Counted from the stretch's first letter, positions 53,324 through 62,831 are shown. The stretch is 64,000 nt of DNA from Paenimyroides ummariense (GCF_900115115.1 NZ_FOVI01000016.1:1-64000), one strand, 5' to 3'. The notes: generated from the letters alone by a model not told the origin. Program-made: numbers and translations.

Positions 53324-53381
53324 ATTGATATACTCTGTGATACTGGTTACAAAAGTATATCAATTTGAAATAACTTTGTCA
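53324..53381. promoter_or_regulatory. HxlR operator candidate and SDR promoter
   Basis: ATTGATATACT (53324-53334) and AGTATATCAAT (53354-53364) are an 11-bp inverted repeat. Between them lies TGATACTGGTTAC (53338-53350), the complement of the motif at 50591-50603. A TAACTTTG -7 element (53371-53378) points to the SDR gene. Confidence 0.65.
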
Positions 53382-53396
53382 AAAAAATTTAAAGAA

Positions 53397-54143
53397 ATGA
53401 ATAAATTCAACAACAAAGTAGCCATTGTAACAGGCGGTAACAGTGGAATAGGGTATGCCACTGCAAAAGAATTAATTGCAGAAGGTGCGAGTGTAATCAT
53501 CACTGGAAGAAGAAAAGAAGCTATCGAAAAAGCGGCAGAAGAATTGGGTGCCATTCCATTTATAGCTGACCAGGGAAAATTGGAAGACATAAATTCTTTT
53601 AAAAATGAAATTGAAAATCAATTCGGAAAGGTTGATATTTTGTTCATCAATGCAGGAATTACGGGAACTTTAGATTCCATTGAAAATATGAGTTCTGAAA
53701 ATTTTGATAACGTAATGGACATCAATTTCAGAGGCGCTTACTTTACATTAGGTAAATTTATTCCTTTGTTAAACGATGGTGCGTCGGTAGTTTTCCTATC
53801 TTCAAATGTTGCTACAACTTATAAAGCCAACAGTTCGGTTTATCAGGCGAGTAAAGCTGCTTTGAATTCGATTGCAAAAACTGCGGCTGCGGAATTGGCA
53901 CCAAGAAAAATCCGTGTGAACATTGTAAGCCCCGGACCAACAAAAACAGAAATTATGACAAAAGCCGGATTGGATGAAAAAACGTTGGAAGGTTTGAACG
54001 ATTGGATGATTAATGCAATTCCTTTAAAGAAAATGGGAACTGCAGAAGATGTTGCTAAAGCTGTCGTTTATTTATCAGATAACGAGATTGCCAGTTTTAT
54101 GACCGGAACCGAAATACTGATTGACGGCGGAATGATATTATGA
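53397..54143 (+). CDS. SDR family oxidoreductase
   Basis: A 248-residue classical SDR from MNKFNNKVAIVTGG; a longer frame from 53319 runs through the operator and is not credible. VAIVTGGNSGIGYATAKEL, DILFINAGITG, SVVFLSSNVA, YQASKAALNSIAKTAAAELAP and FMTGTEILIDGG give the complete set of motifs. The substrate is unknown. It is divergent from HxlR at 52951. Confidence 0.93.
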   Translation: MNKFNNKVAIVTGGNSGIGYATAKELIAEGASVIITGRRKEAIEKAAEELGAIPFIADQGKLEDINSFKNEIENQFGKVDILFINAGITGTLDSIENMSSENFDNVMDINFRGAYFTLGKFIPLLNDGASVVFLSSNVATTYKANSSVYQASKAALNSIAKTAAAELAPRKIRVNIVSPGPTKTEIMTKAGLDEKTLEGLNDWMINAIPLKKMGTAEDVAKAVVYLSDNEIASFMTGTEILIDGGMIL

Positions 54144-54192
54144 TCATATATTTTCTCCTATTTTAGTTTAGCTGAGGTGGAATGGTAAACAA

Positions 54193-54217
54193 AAAGGACT
54201 GTAAGCTGCAGTCCTTT
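54193..54217. terminator. terminator after the SDR gene
   Basis: A 9-bp stem AAAGGACTG / CAGTCCTTT with a 7-base loop, 50 bases after the SDR stop, with A-rich left flank and T-containing right flank. Confidence 0.75.
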
Positions 54218-54659
54218 CTATAATTTTGTACCTATAGCTTTTACTTTTTCAGCATTATTTTATTTACAAAATTACAACCCTAGTTAGTAAAAGTTTGGTC
54301 AGCTGTTCTTCGTCTGAAGATCTTGCAGCGTTACCCGCAACATATTTCCATTCAGATCAATCAATATGACACGCGGAATGGATTGATAAAAAATCAATTA
54401 AAATGATGCTTAATGATTTATCAGGAAGAAATTCACCGTTGAAAACCAATTTGATTGGAGCAAAGCAATAAAGAAATAAAAAAGAGGTAAGATTCATAAG
54501 AAGGAGATAATTGCAAAATGAACAGTTAGATATGAACCTGAATTAGTGTTTAGTACATAATTTTTGTTCATTTTTGCGTTTTTTATAATAATACACAACG
54601 TTTGGCTATTGGTAAAGTAGGGTGTTTGTAGCACAATAGCTCAATCGAACAATGCAATT
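54218..54659. other. spacer with a possible thioredoxin-like relic
   Basis: On the minus strand near 54300-54390 the frame SIPRVILIDLNGNMLRVTLQ then DLQTKNS, stop, resembles the C-terminal end of TlpA-like thioredoxins ('iPr.fLID.nG.i'). No upstream domain is present. The rest shows nothing. Confidence 0.3.
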
Positions 54660-55208
54660 TCATTTCTTCCACATTGGTTTTTGTTTCAAAATCTCGTTGT
54701 AAACAGGGCAGTCATCATCGTGGGCACCGCGTAGGTAGCCTATGCTCATTAAAAACTCGTTAACAATTTCGCCACCTGTAAAGCGGAATGTCTTCTTAAA
54801 TAATTTAACCCATTCTTCTTTGGTTTTAGGATGATTATGTGCTAACCATTTTTCAAAAGAACCGAATTCTTTCTGCAAAATAAGGATTGCTTTTGCATTT
54901 TCTATTGCGGCATTTACTTTCAGTTTGTTGCGTATAATTCCTGCATCAGCCAAAAGCCTTTCTCTGTCTGTTTCTGTATATTCAGCAACTTTTTCAATAT
55001 TGAAATTACTGTAAGCATTTCTAAATGATTGCTCTTTCTTCAAAATCGTTTCCCAGCTCAATCCTGCCTGATTGATCTCTAAAATCAATCTTCCAAATAA
55101 TTCGTCGTCATCGTGGATTGGGAAACCATAGTGGTTGTCGTGATATTTTTTATGCAAAGCCTTTTTTTCTTCAGATTGCATATTTAGTATAGCTGTACAG
55201 TATGACAT
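54660..55208 (-). CDS. tag: DNA-3-methyladenine glycosylase I
   Basis: A 182-residue repair enzyme that excises 3-methyladenine. The chosen start MSYCTAILNMQSEEKKALHK has an early Cys like other Tag proteins. YHDNHYGFPIHDDDELFGRLILEINQAGLSWETILKKEQSFRNA matches the Tag substrate pocket, and FTGGEIVNEFLMSIGYLRGAHDDDCPVY includes the C-terminal zinc-site Cys. A longer upstream frame (to 55283) has no support. It follows an unrelated SnoaL gene by 81 bases. Confidence 0.93.
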   Translation of the reverse strand: MSYCTAILNMQSEEKKALHKKYHDNHYGFPIHDDDELFGRLILEINQAGLSWETILKKEQSFRNAYSNFNIEKVAEYTETDRERLLADAGIIRNKLKVNAAIENAKAILILQKEFGSFEKWLAHNHPKTKEEWVKLFKKTFRFTGGEIVNEFLMSIGYLRGAHDDDCPVYNEILKQKPMWKK

Positions 55209-55289
55209 TCTTGATCTTGATTTAATGGTTGAGGTAATTTTAATTCTTTTTTCTAAACAAAAAGAAATGGCTAAGATAGCCATTTCAAT

Positions 55290-55655
55290 TTATCCTGTAA
55301 TCTTTAATGACTGTATCAATCCGTCACTTATCTGTAAATGGTAACTCAAAGCAATTGGGCTTCCCGGAAAATTACCTGAAACTTCTACTTTTAAAATAGC
55401 TTCTTTTGCAGCATATCCAAGAGGCTTCATCGTAGCTTGATATTCTTTGTTGGCTTTGTCAATCCAGTTTTCAATTTCTTTTCTGCCGTTGTGCGTCTTG
55501 CCTTCATCAAAAACTACGGCTGTTTCGGTAAAACATTTTGCATATGCAGCGCTGTCAAAATTGTTTTGCGTTTTTACTAATTCTGCTATTACATTAGGTA
55601 AATTACTCACCGAGTAATTATTGTTCGTGTTGTGTTCGTGAATCTTCGATTTCAT
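55290..55655 (-). CDS. nuclear transport factor 2 / SnoaL-like protein
   Basis: A 121-residue protein from MKSKIHEHNTNNNY; an upstream frame to 55706 overlaps the SDR gene. NFDSAAYAKCFTETAVVFDEGKTHNGRKEIENWIDKANK is the cone-shaped NTF2-like fold with the typical 'F...A...D.G..h.G...I' pattern. Relatives bind small hydrophobic ligands or are isomerases. It follows the SDR gene by 22 bases, so the two are probably co-transcribed. Confidence 0.88.
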   Translation of the reverse strand: MKSKIHEHNTNNNYSVSNLPNVIAELVKTQNNFDSAAYAKCFTETAVVFDEGKTHNGRKEIENWIDKANKEYQATMKPLGYAAKEAILKVEVSGNFPGSPIALSYHLQISDGLIQSLKITG

Positions 55656-55677
55656 TTTATTAAAGTTTTTAAAATTA

Positions 55678-56472
55678 TTAAATCGTTGGTACGGTACCGC
55701 CATCAATTACAAAGTTAGTACCTGTTAAGTAGCTGGCTCTCGGTGAAACCAAAAAGCCTACAAATTCCGCTACTTCTTCCGGTTCGGCTGGTCTGCCAAA
55801 AGGAATTCCACCCAAAGCATCTATTACGCCTTGTTGTGCTTCTTCTACGGTACTGTTCGCGTTTCTTGCAATTTCACCCAGCCAGGCTTTAGAAGCCGTG
55901 GTATTGATCCATCCCGGAGAAACAGTGAGTACACGAACTCCTTTTGGTGTTACTTCGTTTGATAAGCTTTTGCTGTAGTTAATTAATGCTGCTTTTGATG
56001 CCGCATAAGGCAAAGTAGAATCATACAAAGGCAGTTTACCCTGAATGGAAGCAATATGGATAATAACCCCCGTTTTGCGCTCAATCATTTGTGGTAGAAA
56101 TCCTCTGTCCAATCTTACTGGAGCCAGCAAATTTGCCTGTAATGTTGATTCCCAGTCTTCATCGGTCAATACTGTAAAGCCGCCGGCAGGGGTCGATGAT
56201 CCACCGAGATTATTCACCAAAATGTCCAACCTGCCATAAGTTGCAAGCACTTCGCTGATCACTTTTTGTGCATCTGTTGCTTTGCTTAAGTCGGCAGCAA
56301 TAAAATGCAGGTTGTTATTTTCTGTTTCAGGTGCGTTTCTTGCGGTAATAATAACGGTTGCACCTGCAGTTAAAAGCCTTTCTGCAATTGCTTTTCCTGC
56401 TCCTTTCGTTCCACCTGTTACCAAGACAATTTTGCCTGATAGTTCATTGTTGAAATTAAATTGTTGTTCCAT
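55678..56472 (-). CDS. SDR family oxidoreductase
   Basis: A 264-residue classical SDR: IVLVTGGTKGAGKAIAERLL, DILVNNLGGSSTPAGG, VIIHIASIQGKLPLY, LPYAASKAALINYSKSLS (YxxxK), and the end SYLTGTNFVIDGG. Catalytic residues are all present. It is divergent from HxlR at 56597 with a palindrome between, and co-directional with the SnoaL gene. Confidence 0.93.
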   Translation of the reverse strand: MEQQFNFNNELSGKIVLVTGGTKGAGKAIAERLLTAGATVIITARNAPETENNNLHFIAADLSKATDAQKVISEVLATYGRLDILVNNLGGSSTPAGGFTVLTDEDWESTLQANLLAPVRLDRGFLPQMIERKTGVIIHIASIQGKLPLYDSTLPYAASKAALINYSKSLSNEVTPKGVRVLTVSPGWINTTASKAWLGEIARNANSTVEEAQQGVIDALGGIPFGRPAEPEEVAEFVGFLVSPRASYLTGTNFVIDGGTVPTI

Positions 56473-56556
56473 GCGTAAATTGTTTTAAGCAAAGTTGAAA
56501 CATATGTACACATCTCACAAGTACGGAGTTACGATTCATATAGGGATAAAATTATC

Positions 56557-56574
56557 CCCTATTGCACAATAGGG
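56557..56574. promoter_or_regulatory. HxlR operator candidate
   Basis: CCCTATTG-CA-CAATAGGG is a perfect 8-bp dyad 23 bases before the HxlR start, with the partly overlapping TAGGGATAA...TTATCCC at 56541-56559. It does not resemble the operators of the HxlR pair further up. Confidence 0.6.
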
Positions 56575-56596
56575 AACATAGGTTTACATTTGTGTT

Positions 56597-56965
56597 ATGT
56601 ACGAAAGAAAGATTTTACCAAATCTGAATTGTGGTTTAGATTTAATAGGGGAGGTGCTGTACGGCAAATGGAAAATCCGTTTGTTGTGGTTTATCGATCA
56701 AGGACATCAACGTCCCAGTGAGTTACAGCGAAAAATTCCCGATGCAACAAGGCGTGTACTTAATATTCAATTGAAAGAACTGGAAGACCACGAGTTGATC
56801 ACTAAAAAGATTTATGCGGTTGTACCACCCAAAGTAGAGTACAGTTTAACGGAATTTGGTAAAACGGTAATTCCTGTTATTGCTGCATTGGGAATGTGGG
56901 GTGATGAAAATGAAGAACGTTTACGCGGAGTTATTCTAAAGCGCTTGAAGTCTGGGAATGGATAA
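56597..56965 (+). CDS. HxlR family regulator
   Basis: A 122-residue protein: ILPNLNCGLDLIGEVLYGKWKIRLLWFIDQGHQRPSELQRKIPDATRRVLNIQLKELEDHELITKKIYAVVPPKVEYSLTEFG. The N-terminal Cys is in place (NLNCGL). It faces the SDR/SnoaL pair, its probable target. It is less like the others of the window in the N-terminal part. Confidence 0.92.
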   Translation: MYERKILPNLNCGLDLIGEVLYGKWKIRLLWFIDQGHQRPSELQRKIPDATRRVLNIQLKELEDHELITKKIYAVVPPKVEYSLTEFGKTVIPVIAALGMWGDENEERLRGVILKRLKSGNG

Positions 56966-57423
56966 TAATGATGTTGTTGGTAACGTTTCATGAATTGGCG
57001 CTCTGACTGAAATCGAATTAACAGCTCGGGCTAAAAAAGACAATATCAGTGTAATGGAGTTCTCACAGCTGTATATTTCTACCACTTCCCAGTCATCTTC
57101 ACCTTTCCTTACTCTTATTTATTCCAAACGGCAGAATACGGGAGTTGTATTTGATCATTATTTATATTTAATTATGTTAAACCTGATCTGAATATAACTT
57201 TACTATTAAAATTTATATGTAGAAACATAATATTCTTTTTTACTCAATGTAACCCTCAATTAATTATCCTTTCTCGCTAATTTTCCAACCTTGTTGTTAT
57301 TTAAATCGATGTATGCTGCCAAAATCTCTGTTAAATATTGTTTTTTAATTTTAATGAATTGAATTTATATTTTAAATATTTATATTATTTTTAATAAATT
57401 ATTTAATTATATTGTTTGTTATT
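56966..57423. other. spacer with an open stretch of unknown meaning
   Basis: The plus frame 56994-57191 is open for 65 codons (ALTEIELTARAKKDNISV and TLIYSKRQNTGVVFDHYL) with an ATG only in the middle. It may be a remnant. From 57192 on the DNA is AT-rich and contains the promoter area of the next gene. Confidence 0.35.
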
Positions 57424-58377
57424 ATGAAAAATATTTATCTATCTATAATTATTGTTTTGCTTACGGCAATTTCATACGGTCAAAATTACAATCTGGGTTT
57501 TGAGAACTGGTCGGGTACTACTGCTTTTACCAGTCTTTCAGCATCTTCAATCGGCTTAAACTGTCATCCCTACCTGTTGCAAAATGCCGAAACTGTTTTT
57601 ATGGCTGGTAGTGTTCCTGATAATCAGATAGTAGACGCTTGGTCTGCACGGGTTTACGGAATCATGCGTACAACCGATGCTTATAGTGGAAATTATGCAG
57701 CCATTATTAGTATGTGGTATCACGGTTCAAAAGGTATAATGGCTTTAGGGAGTACAGAAAATACATATGTCGAAATACCGAAAGTAAAGTTGAACAGTAA
57801 AATTTATGGTGTTTCGGGTTTTTATAAGTATCAGGTTGATTCTTTTGTTGCCAATGATACGTTCAAAAAACATTCTTTACTGCATATTGTTACTTATCAA
57901 AATGTAGGGGGTATTGCACAACAGTTAACTCATGATTCTTTGACTTATGCTAAGACGGATATTTACCAGCCATTTTCTTTACCCATAAATTATCCGGATA
58001 CTTCGGTTGTACCTGATTCGGTAAGTATATGGTTTGAATCAAAGGGATATGGCTCAGGCGGTACAAGTTGTGAATTGGCTCATTTTTTAACACTGGATGA
58101 ATTGCAGTTTCATTATGCTCCGCTGTCAACAGAGAAAAATCAGCTTAAGGCAAACTTAAAGATATTTCCCAATCCCGCAAAGGATATTATAAATGTTAGC
58201 TATCAGGATAATCTTGAAATAACCGGTATTCAGTTATTGGACACAAGTGGTAAAGTTGTAAAAATATACAGATCAACTAACAGGGAATTAGATGTAAGTG
58301 GAATGTCTTCGGGAATCTATTTATTAAATATCCAAACAAACCAAGGAAGCATTAATGAAAAAATTTGGATAAGGTAG
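57424..58377 (+). CDS. exported protein with T9SS type A sorting domain
   Basis: A 317-residue protein with signal peptide MKNIYLSIIIVLLTAISYGQ. The N-terminal 235 residues form a carbohydrate-binding-like beta domain (NYNLGFENWSGTTAFTSL, EIPKVKLNSKIYGVSGFYKY). The C-terminal sorting domain is clear: LKANLKIFPNPAKDIINVSY and GIQLLDTSGKVVKI ... MSSGIYLLNIQTNQGSINEKI. It is secreted or surface-attached by the type IX secretion system, which only Bacteroidota have. Confidence 0.92.
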   Translation: MKNIYLSIIIVLLTAISYGQNYNLGFENWSGTTAFTSLSASSIGLNCHPYLLQNAETVFMAGSVPDNQIVDAWSARVYGIMRTTDAYSGNYAAIISMWYHGSKGIMALGSTENTYVEIPKVKLNSKIYGVSGFYKYQVDSFVANDTFKKHSLLHIVTYQNVGGIAQQLTHDSLTYAKTDIYQPFSLPINYPDTSVVPDSVSIWFESKGYGSGGTSCELAHFLTLDELQFHYAPLSTEKNQLKANLKIFPNPAKDIINVSYQDNLEITGIQLLDTSGKVVKIYRSTNRELDVSGMSSGIYLLNIQTNQGSINEKIWIR

Positions 58378-58475
58378 CGCTAATAATTTATCTGCATCAA
58401 CTTATTCACAACCGTATTATTTAACACAATAATTCAAACAGTTAGCTCGTTAATTCAATTAAAACCAAAACAACT

Positions 58476-58898
58476 ATGTATTTTAGAACTATTATTGCAG
58501 GTATAATGGGGGTATCTCTTATAATTTCATGTAGTAAAGAAGATAACGAACTTTTGACAGATAATCTAAACAGATCCGAATTGTTAATTGGGACATGGAA
58601 AACTACTTATGGAGGACCAAGCCTTGATAGTCTGGTACCCTCAGATCCAAATTATTCATTTACTGAAGAGTACAGAAAAGATGGAACCGGTACTTCTACA
58701 TTTGCAGGTGATTCTTCTGTGGAGCCTTTTACATGGAAACTTTCCAAAGATCAAAAAATTATGACACAGACCAGAGAATCCGAAGGGGAAACCTATACAT
58801 TTGATGTTGAGTTTTATTCCTTTGAAAGAAATAAATTTATTATAAAGGATACCTCATTTAACGAAGTTACTTACGGTGTGTTTGAAAGAGTAAAATAA
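58476..58898 (+). CDS. lipocalin-like lipoprotein
   Basis: A 140-residue lipoprotein (GVSLIISCSKEDN, Cys at 19). LIGTWKTTYGGPSLD, FTEEYRKDGTGTSTFAG, and TWKLSKDQKIMTQTRESEGE are the sheet-forming stretches of lipocalin-like proteins (DUF4923/lipocalin_5 type). A ligand-binding role in the periplasm is possible. It lies 98 bases after the T9SS protein gene and may share its transcript. Confidence 0.8.
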   Translation: MYFRTIIAGIMGVSLIISCSKEDNELLTDNLNRSELLIGTWKTTYGGPSLDSLVPSDPNYSFTEEYRKDGTGTSTFAGDSSVEPFTWKLSKDQKIMTQTRESEGETYTFDVEFYSFERNKFIIKDTSFNEVTYGVFERVK

Positions 58899-59000
58899 AA
58901 TTCTTTTAGTTTACTACGGAATCATTGAAATAGAACAATCAAATATTGGGGATGACAATTAAAATTTGCTACCGTAGAAACATTGTTGGTCTATCGTTTT

Positions 59001-60110
59001 TTATTTTTTAATTTCAACAAAAACAGAATGTGCATATCCGTTTTTTGTACCGTCAGTCAGGTTTTTAGCCACTCCGTTTATCCATAATTTAGCCACATCC
59101 CTATCATTGTCATTTTTTTCATATCCTGCAATGTAGATATTATTGTTTTTTACAAAAACCGAATTCGCAACAGCGTGGTGTTTTCCATCTGTAACAGATT
59201 GTACTTTTCCGTTAATCCATAATCTCACCACTTCAATACCGTTAATATTCTCAGTGCCTACAATATAGGTGTTGTTATTCCAAATGTATATTGATCGTGC
59301 AAAAGAATTATTTAAGCCGTCAGACAAATTTTGCGATTTTCCGTTTTTCCATAATTTGGCTATATATTTATCATTTTCTATTTCATACCCTACAACATAA
59401 ACGGTACCATTTTCAACAAATAACGAAAGCGCATAAGCATCGTTTAATCCGTTGCTAAGATTTTGCGGTTTCCCGTTTTTCCAGATTTTTGCTACACTGT
59501 TATTTCTGTAATGTTTACTTTTATTTCCACTTTGTTCGTGTCCGCATATATATACATCTCCTTTATATACAAAAATAGCAGCATCATCTGTTGGGTTTTC
59601 TCCATTTGTTACATCAGTATAAACACCATTCTTCCATACTTTAATAACATAATTTTTTGTATTATACTGCGCACCCAGAATATAAACATTATTATTGTCT
59701 ATAAACAAAGAACTGGTATAAGCTGGGGTTTTACCGTTTGTTAATTTTTGTATTTTACCGTTTTTCCAAATAGTTGCAACGTATTCACTATCAATTATAA
59801 CAGATCCTGCAATATAAACATCATTTTTGTTCACAGCTACGCATTTTGCATCTGAATATAGTTCGTTGCTTTCTAAGGGAATGTCTTGACCATTTTTCCA
59901 TAGTTTGGCTACGTGTTTCATACCTACTTCGTCTGCAATCTCTTCTATCGAAGATTCAAACTTGCTGTCATTATATTCGTATCCTGCAACATAAATATCA
60001 ACATCATTTAAAGTTTTATCGGTATCAGTTAATATTTTATTTGTTTGACAAGACGTTAATATACTTGCAATTGAAATAGCGATTAATAATTTTATAAAAT
60101 ACAGCTTCAT
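59001..60110 (-). CDS. repeat lipoprotein, propeller-like
   Basis: A 369-residue lipoprotein (SIASILTSCQTNK, Cys at 21). Seven or so repeats of about 45 residues follow, each with 'V.KLWKNG', 'DG' and 'vYvaGYe'. Examples are YVAGYEYNDSKFE, VYIAGSVIIDSEYVATIWKNGK, TYIVGTENINGIEVVRLWINGK, IYIAGYEKNDNDRDVAKLWING. This fits a seven-bladed beta-propeller with one unit per blade. No catalytic motif is seen. The leader-like repeat lies 71 bases upstream. Confidence 0.82.
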   Translation of the reverse strand: MKLYFIKLLIAISIASILTSCQTNKILTDTDKTLNDVDIYVAGYEYNDSKFESSIEEIADEVGMKHVAKLWKNGQDIPLESNELYSDAKCVAVNKNDVYIAGSVIIDSEYVATIWKNGKIQKLTNGKTPAYTSSLFIDNNNVYILGAQYNTKNYVIKVWKNGVYTDVTNGENPTDDAAIFVYKGDVYICGHEQSGNKSKHYRNNSVAKIWKNGKPQNLSNGLNDAYALSLFVENGTVYVVGYEIENDKYIAKLWKNGKSQNLSDGLNNSFARSIYIWNNNTYIVGTENINGIEVVRLWINGKVQSVTDGKHHAVANSVFVKNNNIYIAGYEKNDNDRDVAKLWINGVAKNLTDGTKNGYAHSVFVEIKK

Positions 60111-60180
60111 TTTATCTTATTTTTTTGATTAATTCTTTATAGTGCCATGTTATTCATAATGGCGTACAACTTAATTATCA

Positions 60181-60306
60181 TTTCCTTTTCCCCATTCCCT
60201 TGGTCACTGAGTCTGCCGAACTGTCCATTTCCCATTTAACTGCGTAGGAGGGCGGTTGTTGTTTGCACGGAGTAATTTTAATTCAAATATAGATAAAGTT
60301 TGAGTA
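60181..60306 (-). repeat. dispersed leader-like repeat, copy B
   Basis: On the minus strand it begins with CAAACTTTATCTATATTTGA and holds GCAAACAACAACCGCCCTCC and GCAGACTCAGTGACCAAGGG, then GGGAAAAGG. These are shared with copy A at 28580. It ends 71 bases before the start at 60110. The remaining spacer to 60701 shows only AT-rich DNA. Confidence 0.75.
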
Positions 60307-60701
60307 ACTAATTTTATAATAGGCTTCCGCCAATGAACAATATTTAAGGATCATTTTTTACGATTGATAATTAGATGTTTAGAATAAGAGAGTTTAAGAT
60401 TGTCATAAATTTATATCTTTTGCTACATTTAGAATATCTAATTACCTGTACGTCTTAAAAGATAAAACCAAAATGGTTATAAACTCAAATCCAAAAGGTT
60501 AATTTCAAACAAATTCTAACATTAAAGTTGGAATTTATTAAGGACTGTTATACAAGATCATCGTTTGAAGTTCTTAAAACAATATTTTTTCCTCTTCATA
60601 AATTTCTAAAAAAAGTATAGCATATTTGTAAAAGTATTTACCATGCTTTGTGCTATAGTAGAAACTGTTTGGTAATGTAATTGGCTTGATAAATTTTCTT
60701 T

Positions 60702-62653
60702 ATGAGTAAGATGAAAAAAATACTTTATTTATGTGTTACACTATGCGTTGTAACAAGTCTTTGTGCACAAACAGCTGTTCAACCAACTAAAAAAAACGAC
60801 GGTTTTGAAAAAGTAACTAACCTGTATCTGGCAGGTAAGTTAATCGATACTGCTTACATGTCTATGATTGATTCGGTTGCAGCTTCTGCACTTGATAATG
60901 GGGAGTTTTACAGTATAAGTGAAATGTCTGAAAACCTTAAGCAGTATGAAAAGGTTGCATGGAGTAAAAAAGAGTACGGATCCTATCGAATTGATTATTT
61001 TACAATTTTGATGAACAATGTATATTTATCCGGTAAATGGGGATCCTCTATTTTTTATGCCGAAAAAATAGCAAGGCAGAGTGAAAAGGAGAACATGTCC
61101 CGCCCTTTTATAGAGCCAGGTATTAAAATGTATATTTATAGCATAACAAATCAGGAAGATAAGGAGATTGAAACTTACGAAAAACATAAGAAACTTATTC
61201 AGGATTTGGTGGTTAAAATTAAAAAGGAACCGGAAGTATATTACTGGGACGGAATTGATGCACTGCGTATATTGGCACCAATAATTAATACGTACTTTCA
61301 TAAAAAGGATACCGTAAGGGGTGAAGAAGCATATAAGCTTGCCGGTTCATTGATTCAAGGTATTGACAAAGACCCGACTACTTCCAATAGTTCGCGACAA
61401 ATAACCAAGTTTTATACAATAGCATTCGATTTCTTCAAGGCAAGTGGTCTTGATAGAAAAAATGACATAAAGGCTGCTTTGACCAAATTGGAAATTTTGA
61501 TAAAAAAAGATGACCTCATTGGTGACGAATATGCTTATAATCTGATGGACTGGAAAGCAGATTATTTTCTGCAAGTGAAGCAAGTAGACAGTGCCCATTT
61601 TTATATTGATAAACTGGAAAAAACGGTTGCTTTTGCACAAGATCAGAAGATATTGATTAATCGGTACAAGTCAAGGCTGGAAACTATAAAAGGCAATCCG
61701 GAAAAAGCGTATGAGTTATTAGACAAAGCCTTGGAAGAATCTTTTAAAATGCAGGCAGAATTGTCAGCAGAAATGGATAACTTACTTTATGCGCAAACAG
61801 AAGCCGAACATCATAAATTGGCATTTGAAAAAAGCGAAGCAGAGAAAAAGGAAAGAAATACTTGGATTATTGTAATAAGCTTACTTTTAGTTGCTGTAAT
61901 TACAGTTAGTGTTATACTGTTGCGATTAAAAGACAGAAAATTAAAAAAAACGGTAAAAGATCTTGATGAAACGGCCAATATACAGATTGCATTGATGGAA
62001 CAGTTTGAATCTGAAGTTCGGAAGGAAGAACAGGAACGTCTTTCGCAAAACCTTCACGATGATTTGTCCGGAACACTGGCAGCTGTTAAATACAACATCG
62101 ATTTGCAGGTTTTGGATGCCGAAAAAAGTGACAAAAAGGAAAAACTTACACAGTTATCAGAGATGATGAATGCCGCATTCAATAAAGTGCGTAACAAAAG
62201 TCATGATTTTTTGAAGGTGCCCAACTGCCGAATGAAGAAATGTTTTACCGTTATATAATGCATCTGGCACATATAGCCTTTCCCGAAAACCATTATAAGC
62301 TTAATATACAGATAGACGATTATTCACTTGCCAATACCTCTATAGAATTCCGTTCAGAATTAATCAGGGTAATTCAGGAAGCCTTTACAAATATTATCAA
62401 ACACGCGAAAGCATCGCAGGTAGATTTGTGGATCTACAGGGAAATAGGGAAGCTGTGCGTTGTTATCAAAGATAACGGAAAAGGAATGGCTTCAGGTTCC
62501 AAACAAAATACCATGGGAATCGGTAATATGAAGGCAAGGCTTAAAAAGTTCGAAGCCGATTTCGTACTTAACAGCGATGATACAGGTGTAGAAATTACCA
62601 TTTCAATTCCTGAAAATACGATTAAAAGGAACCATGAGACGGCTGATCTATAG
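60702..62653 (+). pseudogene. exported-sensor histidine kinase with TPR-like N-terminus, single-base frameshift
   Basis: Two frames make one kinase of about 650 residues. The N-terminus has a signal peptide (CVVTSLCAQ), then a helical TPR-like sensor (about 30-380), a membrane helix (TWIIVISLLLVAVITVSVILL) and HisKA_3 with RLSQNLHDDLSGTLAAVK (phosphorylated His). The frame breaks at a T run near 62210. With one T added it reads FEGAQLPNEEMFYRYIMHL into 62240-62653, with VIQEAFTNIIKHAKAS (N box), VVIKDNGKGMAS and GIGNMKARLKKFEADF. All motifs are intact otherwise, so an indel error in the homopolymer is a real alternative. Confidence 0.87.
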
Positions 62654-62803
62654 TAGCTAAATAGTCAGTAGCAGTTCTTTTCATTTTTATAATTTTAATA
62701 GTGGAATATCAACTATAATTGATCCTAAAACCTTTGATAAATTGTAACTTTATCCACAGTTTTTTTGGTAGTATGTCAATACCATGTCTTTATTCTGTTG
62801 TTT

Positions 62804-62831
62804 AAAAAATAGCAAATTTTTGCTATTTTTT
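62804..62831. terminator. AT-rich terminator hairpin after the kinase
   Basis: A perfect 13-bp stem (AAAAAATAGCAAA with TTTGCTATTTTTT) and a 2-base loop, 150 bases after the kinase gene. The rest of 62654-63075 holds no gene I can support. Confidence 0.7.

Noticed and set aside
53319..53396. Longer SDR frame starting at 53319
   Set aside because: It runs through the operator-like dyads and the TAACTTTG promoter; the family start is at 53397.
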